DNA of 39,243 nt, from positions 187,020-226,262 of the forward strand of contig NEWP02000014.1 in NCBI GenBank assembly GCA_002869895.2, read 5' to 3'. The notes under the pieces were generated by a model. That model was not told the DNA's origin. It did not search any database and saw only the letters and a program-made list of their open reading frames with translations. The translations under genes and the position numbers were made by a program. This DNA comes from Nitrospira sp. CG24E (lineage in GTDB: Bacteria; Nitrospirota; Nitrospiria; Nitrospirales; Nitrospiraceae). The first letter of the stretch is position 1, and every line of letters starts with the position of its first letter. Below, piece after piece: positions 23,810 to 32,504 of the stretch.

Positions 23810-24748
23810 ATGAGCGGCGGACTTTTTGTGGTGTTGTTGCTGGCCTTGCTGGTGCTGGTGGTGATTGCCAAGACCGCGGTGGTCGTACCCCAGCAAAGCG
23901 CCTACGTGGTCGAGCGGCTCGGCAAGTATGCAGCCACGTTGGATGCGGGGTTTCATATTCTGGTCCCCTTCATCGACCGCATCCGCTACAAACATTCGCT
24001 CAAAGAAACGGCCATCGACATTCCCGAACAGGTCTGTATCACGCGGGATAATGTGCAGGTGTCGGTGGACGGGATCTTGTATCTCAAGGTCTTGAACCCC
24101 CAGCGCGCCTCGTACGGCATCAGCGACTATAATTTTGCCCTGATTCAACTTGGACAGACCACGTTACGGAGCGAGATCGGCAAGATCGAACTCGATCGGA
24201 CGTTCGAAGAACGGACCAACATCAATATCCAGGTAGTGAACGAACTCGACAAAGCCTCGGATCCTTGGGGAGTCAAGGTTTTGCGCTATGAGATCAAGAA
24301 CATCACCCCGCCGAAGGGCGTGCTGGACGCGATGGAAAAGCAGATGCGGGCGGAACGGGAAAAACGCGCGGTGATTCTTACGTCCGAGGGTGAGCGAGAT
24401 GCGGCTATCAATCAGGCCGAAGGGGAGAAACAACAGGTCATCAAAGCCTCCGAAGCCAAGAAACAGCAGCAGATCAATGAGGCGGAGGGAGCGGCCGCAG
24501 CGATCCTCGCCATTGCCCAGGCCACTGCGCAGGGCTTGCACAAGGTTGCGGAGACCATCCAAATGCCGGGAGGTCAGGAAGCGGTCCAGTTGCGGGTAGC
24601 AGAGCAGTACATCACGAAGTTTGGCGAGTTGGCCAAAACAACCAACACCCTCATCCTGCCGGCGACGGTTTCCGATGTCGGCTCCATGATTGCCTTGGCC
24701 ATGAACGCGATCCGGCAGACCTCGGTTGCTCCTCTTCAAAAGTCTTAG
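23810..24748 (+). CDS. qmcA: SPFH/band-7 protein, QmcA-like
   Basis: A 312-residue protein with one N-terminal transmembrane segment (LFVVLLLALLVLVVIAKTAVVV), then an SPFH domain (QQSAYVVERLGKYAATLDAGFHILVPFIDRIRYKHSLKETAIDIPEQVCITRDNVQVSVDGILYLKV) and a long coiled-coil region (EKQMRAEREKRAVILTSEGERDAAINQAEGEKQQVIKASEAKKQQQINEAEG, shown here only as landmarks). The ATG at 23810 is chosen for its GGAAGAGG ribosome-binding site. It forms an operon with the upstream NfeD gene, the usual pairing of these families at membrane microdomains. Confidence 0.9.
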   Translation: MSGGLFVVLLLALLVLVVIAKTAVVVPQQSAYVVERLGKYAATLDAGFHILVPFIDRIRYKHSLKETAIDIPEQVCITRDNVQVSVDGILYLKVLNPQRASYGISDYNFALIQLGQTTLRSEIGKIELDRTFEERTNINIQVVNELDKASDPWGVKVLRYEIKNITPPKGVLDAMEKQMRAEREKRAVILTSEGERDAAINQAEGEKQQVIKASEAKKQQQINEAEGAAAAILAIAQATAQGLHKVAETIQMPGGQEAVQLRVAEQYITKFGELAKTTNTLILPATVSDVGSMIALAMNAIRQTSVAPLQKS

Positions 24749-24762
24749 CCTGCAAATCACGT

Positions 24763-24791
24763 TTGACAGGTGACAGCAGGTTGCCTAGAAT
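24763..24791 (+). promoter_or_regulatory. Strong sigma70-type promoter of gmhA, leaderless
   Basis: TTGACA at 24763-24768 and TAGAAT at 24786-24791 are separated by 17 bases, near consensus. The -10 box ends only 8 bases before the ATG at 24800, so transcription should start at or within 2 bases of the start codon. No ribosome-binding site is present. Confidence 0.65.
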
Positions 24792-24799
24792 CGCTTCCC

Positions 24800-25378
24800 A
24801 TGAAAGAGCACGTTCTCAATGTGTTTGCCGAAAGCGCAGCCGTCAAACAACATTTCGCGCGTGAGCATGCCGATCGTATTGTGCAGGTCGCGAGGCTGAT
24901 TGCTGAGGCCTTTCGCAACGGACATAAAGTACTGCTCTTCGGCAACGGAGGCAGTGCCACGGATGCGGCCCATCTCGCAGCCGAGTTCGTCGGCCGCTAC
25001 AAGCGTGAGCGAGCCCCACTTCCGGCCCTCGCCCTCGCCACCGACATCGCCGCCATTACTTGCATCGCCAACGACTATGGGTTTGAAGAACTCTTTGCTC
25101 GACAGGTCCAAGCCCATGGCCAGAAAGGCGATGTCGCCATAGCCATCAGCACCAGCGGCAATTCACCCAACGTGCTGAAAGGCGTGGAGGCCGCGCAAGC
25201 CTGTGGCCTCACCACCATCGGCTGGACCGGTGGGACCGGCGGAAAACTCGCCGGCTTGGTGGAATATCCGTTCGTCGTGCCTTCAACGGTTACGGCCCGC
25301 ATTCAAGAAAGCCATATCACACTCGGCCATGTCCTGTGTGAGCTCATTGAGGAACAGCTCCTTGCCAAAGCCTCCTGA
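24800..25378 (+). CDS. gmhA: Sedoheptulose-7-phosphate isomerase
   Basis: A 192-residue SIS-domain protein of the GmhA family, which makes D-glycero-D-manno-heptose-7-phosphate for lipopolysaccharide inner core. Visible segments are VLLFGNGGSATDAAHLAAEFVGRY with the active-site glutamate, AISTSGNSPNVLKGVEAA, and the C-terminal IQESHITLGHVLCELIE with the catalytic histidine. The ATG at 24800 suits the promoter spacing. The DHS-like gene downstream overlaps its 3' end by 17 bases if it starts at 25362. Confidence 0.92.
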   Translation: MKEHVLNVFAESAAVKQHFAREHADRIVQVARLIAEAFRNGHKVLLFGNGGSATDAAHLAAEFVGRYKRERAPLPALALATDIAAITCIANDYGFEELFARQVQAHGQKGDVAIAISTSGNSPNVLKGVEAAQACGLTTIGWTGGTGGKLAGLVEYPFVVPSTVTARIQESHITLGHVLCELIEEQLLAKAS

Positions 25379-26354
25379 CCGGCAGCGGCCCCCTGTCACG
25401 ACTCCAAGCCTGATCCCGCCGATCAATGTGACGGATCTCACGACCTATCCGCTCAAAAAACGGTACAGCAAGGTCCGCGTGTCCGACTTTGCGAAGCCCT
25501 GGCGCCGCGGAGATAGCTTCAGCCAATTCTATCGCTCGCTGCCGGATATCCTCGGCGTGAAAACGCTGCGCGCCGTGGCCAAAGCCATCGCGAAGGCCCA
25601 TCGCAAAGGCCGACCGGTCATTGTCGGCATCGGCGCACATGTCATCAAAGTCGGATTAAGCCCGATTCTTGTGGACCTCATGCAACAAGGGATCCTCTCC
25701 GCTGTGGCCATGAATGGGGCAGGCATTATTCATGATTTCGAATTGGCCCTCATGGGGCACACGTCTGAGGAAGTCGACGCGGAGATCGACGAGGGACGCT
25801 TCGGGATGGCGGAAGAAACCGGCCGCATGTTGAACGAGGCGATCATCCGTGGGGCCGATGATCGCGAGGGGCTCGGCGAATCCATCGGTCACTATATCAA
25901 CAGGCGTCAGGGGCAGTTCCCCCATCGCGAGACGAGCATCCTGGCGACTGGAGCGAAGCTCGGTATTCCTGTGACCGTACATGTCGCCATCGGGACCGAC
26001 ATTATCCATATGCATCCTGCCGCGGACGGAGCTGCCATTGGAGCGACGTCGCTGTTGGATTTCCGGCGGCTTGCGGCTGTCGTATCGGAGATGGAGGGGG
26101 GCGTGTATCTCAACCTTGGCTCTGCTGTCGTATTGCCGGAGGTCTTCCTCAAAACAGTGTCGTTAGGGCGCAACCTGGGTCACGATTTGACCAACATTAC
26201 GACCGTCGACATGGACTTCTTGGCCCATTACCGTCCCCTCACCAATGTCGTGCGTCGGCCGACCCAGAAGGGCGGGAAGGGTTACTCCCTGATCGGCCAC
26301 CACGAAATCATGGTGCCGCTGCTCGCAGCCTCGGTCTACGAAGAATTGGGGTGA
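25362..26354 (+). CDS. Conserved protein, possibly deoxyhypusine-synthase-like, function unknown
   Basis: About 330 residues starting with PKPPDRQRPPVTTPSLIPPINVTDL. A glycine-rich Rossmann-like beginning (RPVIVGIGAHVIKVGLSPILVDLMQQGILSAVAMNGAGIIHDFELALMGHTSEE), then AEETGRMLNEAI, then VTVHVAIGTDIIHMHPAADGAAIG and LNLGSAVVLPEVFLK, is conserved-looking and complete. The overall layout recalls deoxyhypusine-synthase-type NAD enzymes, but the catalytic lysine segment of that family is not recognised. TTG at 25362 is preceded by AGGA; the ATG at 25329 lies deeper inside gmhA and is the alternative. It shares the gmhA transcript, with 10 bases to the next gene. Confidence 0.7.
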   Translation: MPKPPDRQRPPVTTPSLIPPINVTDLTTYPLKKRYSKVRVSDFAKPWRRGDSFSQFYRSLPDILGVKTLRAVAKAIAKAHRKGRPVIVGIGAHVIKVGLSPILVDLMQQGILSAVAMNGAGIIHDFELALMGHTSEEVDAEIDEGRFGMAEETGRMLNEAIIRGADDREGLGESIGHYINRRQGQFPHRETSILATGAKLGIPVTVHVAIGTDIIHMHPAADGAAIGATSLLDFRRLAAVVSEMEGGVYLNLGSAVVLPEVFLKTVSLGRNLGHDLTNITTVDMDFLAHYRPLTNVVRRPTQKGGKGYSLIGHHEIMVPLLAASVYEELG

Positions 26355-26364
26355 TCCCCTTCGC

Positions 26365-28827
26365 ATGTCTCTAACGCAATCTCCTCCAGTGACCTCGCAG
26401 CATCTAGCCCAGGTGTGGAGCGGACTCAATGACCGCTATTTTTCAGGCCTGCTGTCTCCGATCGATCTCGTCTGGAGCCATCGACTGACCTCCTCAGTCG
26501 GCATGTTCGTGAGCCGTCGAGGGCCTCGGCCACGGCGGAACCAGGAGGGGACTCGCCTTCCGACCAAGCGCGAAATTCGCCTCTCCCTTCCCTTGCTTCA
26601 GCAGGTCGTCCAAGCGAGCGAGTATGGCGAACAGGAAATCATGAATACGCTGGCGCACGAAATGATTCATCAATGGCAATACGATATCCTGAAGCGGCGG
26701 CCAAACCATGGAGCGAGCTTTCTCCGAAAGATGACCGAGATGAATCGAGACGGCGCTCTCGCAATCACCATCTACCATTCCCTACAGAAGGAAGTCCTGG
26801 CTCTCACACAATTCGCCTGGCGTTGTCGGCAATGCGGCCGAGTATACCGACGCCAGCGACGAACGATTGAACCACGTCGCCACCATTGCGGTATCTGTCG
26901 AGGATTGTTCGGCGGCGACACCTTGTATGTTCCCCTGGAACGACTCGACCACGTGCAACGGTACAGCGGGGCGGACGGCCATGCGCCGCGCCTGGAACGG
27001 CTTGGCGGCGCCAATTGGGCCAAGACCACGGCACGTGTGAAGAAGGACATCGAGGAAATGGCTCACGAGCTGGTCGATCTATACGCCAACCGCGAGCTCG
27101 TGACACGTCATGCCTACGGATTCGACAGCACGATGTACCACGAATTCGAAGCGGCCTTCGAGTACGAAGAAACAGACGATCAACTCAAAGCGATCCAAGA
27201 CATTACGCACGACATGGAGTCCAGTAAACCGATGGACCGATTGGTCTGTGGCGACGTCGGGTACGGAAAAACGGAAGTGGCAATGCGCGCAGCCTTCAAG
27301 GCCGTGGAAGCCAATCGCCAAGTCGCGGTGCTCGTCCCTACAACCCTGTTGGCCCACCAACACTACGACAACTTCTCCGAACGGTTTGCGCCGTTCCCCG
27401 CTCGCGTGGCTCTGCTTTCACGATTCCAATCGCCGAAGGAAGCTAAAGCCATTCTCAAAGACGTGGCATCCGGCGCCGTCGATGTGCTGATCGGTACGCA
27501 TCGGCTCATCCAAAAGGATGTCGTATTCCGCGACCTGGGGATTGTGATTATCGACGAAGAACAGTGGTTCGGCGTCAAACATAAAGAACGATTGAAACAG
27601 CTCCGCACCCAAGTCGATGTCTTGACGCTGACAGCCACTCCGATTCCTCGGACCTTACAGATGGCCATGGCGAGTGTGCGGGATCTCTCGATCATCGAAA
27701 CCCCTCCGGCCGGCCGCCTCTCCATTCGCACGCAGGTCGTCAGATCGAACGACAGGCTCATCCGAGAGGCGATGTTGCGCGAACTGGGGCGTGGAGGACA
27801 GATCTACTTCGTCCACAACCGGGTCGAAACGATGGAAAAGACGGGAGCCTGGCTCCAGCAACTGGTGCCTGAAGCGCGCATCGTAATGGCCCATGGGCAG
27901 ATGAACGCCAAACCGCTCGAAGCCGTAATGCTGAAGTTCTTTCGCCGTGAAGCAGACGTGCTGATCGCCTCGGCCATTATTCAATCGGGCATCGACGTCC
28001 CCCATGCCAATACGATCTTCGTCAATCGCGCCGACATGTTCGGCCTCGCGCAGTTGTACCAGTTACGCGGGCGGGTAGGGAGAAGCGGCGACCAGGCCTA
28101 CGCCTATTTCCTGGTCCCGAATGAGGGACGGTTAAGTGAAGATGCGCAGAAGCGCCTCACCGCCATTCAGCAATTCACCGAGCTAGGGGCCGGTTTCCGT
28201 ATCGCAGCGGCTGATATGGAAATTCGAGGCGCCGGCAATCTCCTCGGTAAACAGCAGTCGGGGCATATCGCGGCCATTGGACTTGATCTGTACATGCAGA
28301 TGGTGGAGCAGGCCGTTCAGCGTCTTAGGGGCCAGGTGGTGGAAGAAGAGCCGGACCCGACCCTTCGGCTCAACGTCTCTGCCTTTATTCCCGATGAATA
28401 TGTCGCCGATCCACATCAGCGGCTCTCTTGTTATAAGCGACTCTCCTCCTGCACCCAAGTCGGAGACCTAGCCTTACTCCACGGCGAAATTCAGGATCGC
28501 TATGGGTTGGCTCCGGACTCCGTCGAGCGGCTGTTCGAAGTGATGCAGGTCCGACTCCAGGCCAAGGCCTTGCGCTTGATCTCGATCGAGCTCAAAACCC
28601 ATTCTGTCGTCGTCACACTCGACGCCAAGAGCCGGGTTTCAAGCCAGGCGATTCACCGGACGATGGACCGGTACAAGAAGCGGATGTGTTTCCTGTCTCC
28701 GCTGTCGTTCGAGCTCCAGATGCCGCATCAGGACTGGCCTTCCATCTTTCGAGAACTCACCGCAACCTTGCAAAGCCTCGGAGGCTGTGATACCAACACA
28801 ACAATAGTTCCACCACCATCTCGCTAA
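26365..28827 (+). CDS. SprT-like metalloprotease fused to the C-terminal half of Mfd
   Basis: One uninterrupted frame of 820 residues with two parts. Residues 1-182 are a SprT-like domain: NTLAHEMIHQWQYDIL with HEMIH at 98-102, then a zinc ribbon with C154, C157, C175 and C178. From residue 183 (GGDTLYVPLERLDHVQRY) the sequence is transcription-repair coupling factor: the last strands of the RNA-polymerase-interaction domain, Walker A GDVGYGKT (296-303), DEEQ (397-400), TLTATPIPRTL (421-431), QLRGRVGRS (566-574) and the C-terminal TRCF domain to about 805. The UvrB-like first half of Mfd (roughly 500 residues) and most of the RNAP-interaction domain are absent. DEEQ is followed by W where Mfd has R, and IIESG reads IIQSG. 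Only 10 bases separate it from the upstream gene. A natural fusion, or a deletion joining two neighbour genes. Confidence 0.88.
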   Translation: MSLTQSPPVTSQHLAQVWSGLNDRYFSGLLSPIDLVWSHRLTSSVGMFVSRRGPRPRRNQEGTRLPTKREIRLSLPLLQQVVQASEYGEQEIMNTLAHEMIHQWQYDILKRRPNHGASFLRKMTEMNRDGALAITIYHSLQKEVLALTQFAWRCRQCGRVYRRQRRTIEPRRHHCGICRGLFGGDTLYVPLERLDHVQRYSGADGHAPRLERLGGANWAKTTARVKKDIEEMAHELVDLYANRELVTRHAYGFDSTMYHEFEAAFEYEETDDQLKAIQDITHDMESSKPMDRLVCGDVGYGKTEVAMRAAFKAVEANRQVAVLVPTTLLAHQHYDNFSERFAPFPARVALLSRFQSPKEAKAILKDVASGAVDVLIGTHRLIQKDVVFRDLGIVIIDEEQWFGVKHKERLKQLRTQVDVLTLTATPIPRTLQMAMASVRDLSIIETPPAGRLSIRTQVVRSNDRLIREAMLRELGRGGQIYFVHNRVETMEKTGAWLQQLVPEARIVMAHGQMNAKPLEAVMLKFFRREADVLIASAIIQSGIDVPHANTIFVNRADMFGLAQLYQLRGRVGRSGDQAYAYFLVPNEGRLSEDAQKRLTAIQQFTELGAGFRIAAADMEIRGAGNLLGKQQSGHIAAIGLDLYMQMVEQAVQRLRGQVVEEEPDPTLRLNVSAFIPDEYVADPHQRLSCYKRLSSCTQVGDLALLHGEIQDRYGLAPDSVERLFEVMQVRLQAKALRLISIELKTHSVVVTLDAKSRVSSQAIHRTMDRYKKRMCFLSPLSFELQMPHQDWPSIFRELTATLQSLGGCDTNTTIVPPPSR

Positions 28828-28844
28828 CAGGGTCTCGCACGCCT

Positions 28845-29744
28845 ATGACTCGAACATCGAACGGATCCGTGAGCGGCGGCGCTGTCCGCCTCGTCTCTCT
28901 GCTCGTCGGCGCCCTCGGCGGTAGCCTCCTGCTGCTTACCGGTTGTTCTCCGCCGCCGGAGGAAGGGGTGCTGGCCCTCGTCAACGGCCGGCAGGTTACC
29001 CAGACAGAATTCGACACGCGCTGGGGAGAGTTGGCCGAGGCCACGAGGGCACGGTATGAGAAAGACGGGGGAAAGCGCCTCTTCCTCGACGAGCTCATCA
29101 CCCGCGAACTGCTGATGCAGGAAGCGCGCAAGCTGGGACTCGACCAGAACGATGCCATCAGGGATCGCGCCCAACGCTACAAGGAACAACTGATTCTCGA
29201 CGAGCTCCTGAAGGATCGGATCAAGGCCAAGGTCGAGCTCTCGCAGGAGGAGTTGGATGCGTTCTACGAGAAGCATGCCCATGAACTCTTGACGCCGTTG
29301 AAAGTACAGGTCTGGCAGATGCTGCTGCCGAATATTTCTGCCGCGAAAGATCTTGAGCATCAGATCAATCAGGGAGGAGACTTTGCCAAGTTTGCGCAGC
29401 GCTATTCCATCGACGGCAAGACGAAAGCGAAAGGGGGCGATCTCGGTCCCTATCACAATGGACTGGTCGTTCCGGAAGTCGACGCAGTGGTGCATACCCT
29501 CAAGCCCGACATGGTCAGCGCGCCGATCAAGACGGACGTCGGCTATTACCTCGTTAAGATCACGGCGCTCGACAAGGAAATTATTCAGGCGGACGTGGCA
29601 GTGCGGGAGCGCCTTCGACAGGAGCTGCTCAATGAGAAGCGCCGAAGGCGTTTTGACGGTGTGATTGCCGATATCCGCGCGAAGGCGGTCATTCGTCTTG
29701 CCGACGCGTCCCGCTATCTTGCCGACGATGTCAGCAAACGCTGA
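28845..29744 (+). CDS. Parvulin-type peptidyl-prolyl isomerase lipoprotein
   Basis: A 299-residue periplasmic or membrane-anchored chaperone. The signal ends with the lipobox LLTGC (cysteine 34). The helical SurA-like N-terminal part (residues 40-140) is followed by a parvulin domain with FAKFAQRYSIDGKTKAKGGDLGPYHNG and SAPIKTDVGYYLVKI, both typical of an intact PpiC fold. It starts 17 bases after the fusion gene, and a second surA-like gene follows, so the three may share a transcript. Confidence 0.88.
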   Translation: MTRTSNGSVSGGAVRLVSLLVGALGGSLLLLTGCSPPPEEGVLALVNGRQVTQTEFDTRWGELAEATRARYEKDGGKRLFLDELITRELLMQEARKLGLDQNDAIRDRAQRYKEQLILDELLKDRIKAKVELSQEELDAFYEKHAHELLTPLKVQVWQMLLPNISAAKDLEHQINQGGDFAKFAQRYSIDGKTKAKGGDLGPYHNGLVVPEVDAVVHTLKPDMVSAPIKTDVGYYLVKITALDKEIIQADVAVRERLRQELLNEKRRRRFDGVIADIRAKAVIRLADASRYLADDVSKR

Positions 29745-29859
29745 ATCGTCACGAATCGAAATTCCCTCTAATTCTGACTCCGCAACTCCTACACAATTCG
29801 TGTACAATCCCTCGGACTGTCGCCGACCGGCCCATCCCCAACGGCTGGTGGCGAACTCC

Positions 29860-30700
29860 ATGATTGCAATCTGTCCGTTCATCACGATGGCACCAGACTG
29901 GCTGAGATACAGCGTCTTTTTCGCGCTCGGACTGATCGCTCAGGCGTCTCTTCTTTCGGCCGCGCAGGTGGAGGATGGGATCGTCGCGATCGTCAATTCG
30001 GATCTCATCATGCTGTCTGAGATGAAACGGGAACTCGCTTCGGAGCGAGAGAAGATTCAGAAAGAATATCGCGGCGACGGTCTCGCGCGTCGGCTCAAGA
30101 CGGCGGAATATATGGGGCTCACCTTGATGATCGAGCGTAAGTTGCAGCTTCAAGCAGCCAAGGCACGAGGCATCACCGTCACCGATGAGGAGGTTCAGCA
30201 AGCGGCTAAGCAGATGAAGCAACAGGGGAGAGCGATCGACGAGACGAACCAAGCAGACATGAAAAACATCAGAGAACAGCTGACGCTGCTCAGGATCGCC
30301 GATCGCGACGTACGGAGCGGGGTGATGGTCGCAGACTCAGACCTGAAACGATACTTGCGGAGGGCGTCTTGGTTTGGTGCGGCAGGGAGAGCTTTTACCG
30401 GGGATCGAGCGTGCTATCGGAAACCTGGTACCGGGAGGCATCTCGGATATGATCGAGACCTCGGAAGGCTTTCATATCGTGCGGTTGGAGGACAAGAAGC
30501 CCAAACAGTTTCGTCCCTTTGAGGCAGTTCGCACTGAAATCCAAGGTCTCGTCTTTGAGCAGAAAAGCGAGGATGCTTACCAAACCTGGTTGACGGAACT
30601 CAAGAACAAGGCCTACATCGAGATCAAGTTCGAATCCGCTCTTTCAGGGCCGCCCACAACCGCTCCCGCCCCTCGCCCGTTACCGACGAGTAAGCAATAA
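29860..30700 (+). pseudogene. SurA-like chaperone gene with an internal deletion and frameshift
   Basis: Two ORFs in different frames cover one gene. From 29860 (or ATG 29887), a signal peptide (RYSVFFALGLIAQASLLSAAQ) and the SurA N-terminal domain run to DSDLKRYL near 30355. From 30359 in another frame, the second half of a parvulin domain continues: GGRLGLVRQGELLPGIERAIGNLVPGGISDMIETSEGFHIVRLEDK, then a C-terminal helix and a proline-rich tail to 30700. Normal proteins have about 55-60 residues between those two points (first strands of the parvulin domain), which are missing. So a deletion with a frame change is the simplest explanation, or an assembly error. The gene end overlaps engB, which is convergent, by 77 bases. 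Confidence 0.82.
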
Positions 30701-31226
30701 TTCCTTCGCTCTCCACCAATCCAAGACCTTCTTGTAGCCTGCGAAGTGCGCCGAACCGCTCGCTCATCTTTAACTTATCCACTTTCGTGGCGACCACGAT
30801 GGGGGGACGTCCAACGGACAAGAGCCATGCGATCGTCTCACTGTCTTGCTCACTCAGCACTCGACTTTCCACCAATACCACTATGGCGCGCAACTGTTCA
30901 CTCCCGTCGAGATACTGTTCAATCAATGGCGCCCACTGAGCCCGCAGCGCTTTCGATACCTTCGCATATCCGTATCCCGGCAAGTCCACCACCACGAATC
31001 GCGCCAACCCAGGATCGTCGCTGGTGATCCGAAAGAGGTTGACCAAGCGGGTTTTCCCGGGCGTGCGGCTGACCTTGGCCAGCCCTTTGCGCTGTAAGAG
31101 AGAGTTGATGAGAGAGGATTTTCCGACGTTCGACCGTCCGATGAAGGCGATTTCCGGGAGGTCACCTTTCAGAAACTGTTCTGGCCCCGCACAACTTCTG
31201 ATAAACTCTGCCGTGAGGATTCTCAT
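30624..31226 (-). CDS. engB: Ribosome-assembly GTPase EngB (YsxC/YihA)
   Basis: A 200-residue GTPase of the EngB/YsxC family, needed for large-subunit assembly. G1 is GRSNVGKSSLI, G2 is the TPGKTRLVN segment, G3 is DLPGYGYAKV, G4 is TKVDKL and G5 is SSVTGEG. The ATG at 31226 starts the family N-terminus; an in-frame GTG five codons upstream is an alternative. Its 3' end overlaps the 3' end of the surA-like pseudogene by 77 bases on the opposite strand. Confidence 0.93.
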   Translation of the reverse strand: MRILTAEFIRSCAGPEQFLKGDLPEIAFIGRSNVGKSSLINSLLQRKGLAKVSRTPGKTRLVNLFRITSDDPGLARFVVVDLPGYGYAKVSKALRAQWAPLIEQYLDGSEQLRAIVVLVESRVLSEQDSETIAWLLSVGRPPIVVATKVDKLKMSERFGALRRLQEGLGLVESEGIIAYSSVTGEGRERLWAALKERIRT

Positions 31227-31301
31227 GCTGCTGTCATCCACCTATTCGGGCATCATGCTATTGAGGTACAGATTTATCGCCTCTGTGATACGCAGCCTCT
31301 G

Positions 31302-32042
31302 ATGCGGAAGTCAATCGGACAGGCCAGATCCCGCGTGAGGGGCTTTCTGCTCATCGGTCTCTGCCTTTCGGTCGGGGCGGTCCTCTTCCTATGGTTGATT
31401 CTGATGCCGGATGTGTCGGCTTTACGCACTGCCAATCCGGCTGCGACGGCTCTGATGGAAGCGCGACAGGCTCAAGCTGAGGCACAAGGCCGCTCTGTCG
31501 GACGACAATGGAAATGGGTGCCGCTCTCACGGATTTCTCCCTATCTCCGTCAGGCGGTTGTGGCGGCAGAAGATGCGTCGTTTTTCACCCATGAAGGATT
31601 CGACTGGGAAGGGATCAAGGATGCGGCCCTGTATAATCTCGAAGTGGGCGAATTCAAACGTGGGGGGAGCACCATTACGCAACAGCTGGCCAAAAACCTC
31701 TATTTGTCATCGGAGCGGTCCCTGTTTCGCAAGGCGAGGGAAATCCTGATTACTCGCTCCCTCGAACAGCACCTTACGAAAGAGCGTATTCTCGAGCTGT
31801 ATCTCAACATCGCTGAGTGGGGGCAGGGGGTCTATGGCGCTGAGGCTGCAGCCCGGCATCATTTTAAGAAACCCTCGCGTGATCTGACAGCCGACGAAGC
31901 GGCATGGCTGGCTGCCATGTTGCCGTCGCCCCGCCGATACGATCCGCTACGAAAAACGTCCTTCTTGACCCGTCGCCACGAACGTATCCTCCGCCTCATC
32001 GATCGAGAACCGACCCTTTCGGCACCAAGCGAGAGTGAGTAG
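31302..32042 (+). CDS. mtgA: Monofunctional peptidoglycan transglycosylase
   Basis: A 246-residue GT51 glycosyltransferase with one N-terminal transmembrane anchor (FLLIGLCLSVGAVLFLWLILM). The active-site segment EDASFFTHEGFDW holds the catalytic glutamate. GGSTITQQLAKNLYL, RKAREILITRSLE, KERILELYLNIAEWGQGVYGAEAAARHHF and the final AMLPSPRRYDP segment complete the GT51 signature. It polymerises lipid II glycan strands in the periplasm. It diverges from engB, with 75 bases between them. Confidence 0.95.
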   Translation: MRKSIGQARSRVRGFLLIGLCLSVGAVLFLWLILMPDVSALRTANPAATALMEARQAQAEAQGRSVGRQWKWVPLSRISPYLRQAVVAAEDASFFTHEGFDWEGIKDAALYNLEVGEFKRGGSTITQQLAKNLYLSSERSLFRKAREILITRSLEQHLTKERILELYLNIAEWGQGVYGAEAAARHHFKKPSRDLTADEAAWLAAMLPSPRRYDPLRKTSFLTRRHERILRLIDREPTLSAPSESE

Positions 32043-32054
32043 GGCCGACAAGGG

Positions 32055-32504
32055 CTACGATTCTGCGGGATGCTCAGAAGAGTCGCCGACTTCACCGCTC
32101 GCTCGTTCATCGAAGATCGCCGACTCATGGGTGTAGTGTTTGAACTCGAGGCGGTTTCCGGAGGGATCTTCGAGAAAGAAGGTATGGTGTTCAATGCGTG
32201 TCTCTGGGAACCGAACGCGGGGCTGTTGATAGAAGGTCAACTTGTTCGCTTGGGCCTGTTCCAAGAGCTGTTGCCACAAGAATTTTGACAGAAATACCAA
32301 GCCGAAATGGTGAGGATAGATGCCTTGTTGCGGCGGCCGGGGCTCCGTTGTCAGATGGGCCACGAGCTGGTGCCCCGCAAGTCCGAGCATGACAGCCTGG
32401 CGTGATTCGCGGCCCAACGTGCAACCAAGTCCATCGACATAGAAACGCTTAGCTGCTGCAACATCGTGCGTGGGAAAGGCTAAGTGAAAGACTGTATCCT
32501 TCAT
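32055..32504 (-). CDS. VOC-family (glyoxalase/bleomycin-resistance fold) protein
   Basis: A 149-residue protein with two beta-alpha-beta-beta-beta modules of the vicinal-oxygen-chelate fold. The start MKDTVFHLAFPTHDVAAAKRFYVDGLGC holds a metal-ligand histidine; PHHFGLVF and the terminal FFLEDPSGNRLEFKHY with its glutamate give further ligands. The ATG at 32504 has an AAGGA ribosome-binding site about 9 bases upstream. The substrate is not known. Confidence 0.9.
   Translation of the reverse strand: MKDTVFHLAFPTHDVAAAKRFYVDGLGCTLGRESRQAVMLGLAGHQLVAHLTTEPRPPQQGIYPHHFGLVFLSKFLWQQLLEQAQANKLTFYQQPRVRFPETRIEHHTFFLEDPSGNRLEFKHYTHESAIFDERASGEVGDSSEHPAES

Noticed and set aside
24164-24760. 198-residue minus-strand ORF
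   Set aside because: It is antisense to the QmcA-like gene, whose SPFH and coiled-coil features are clear.
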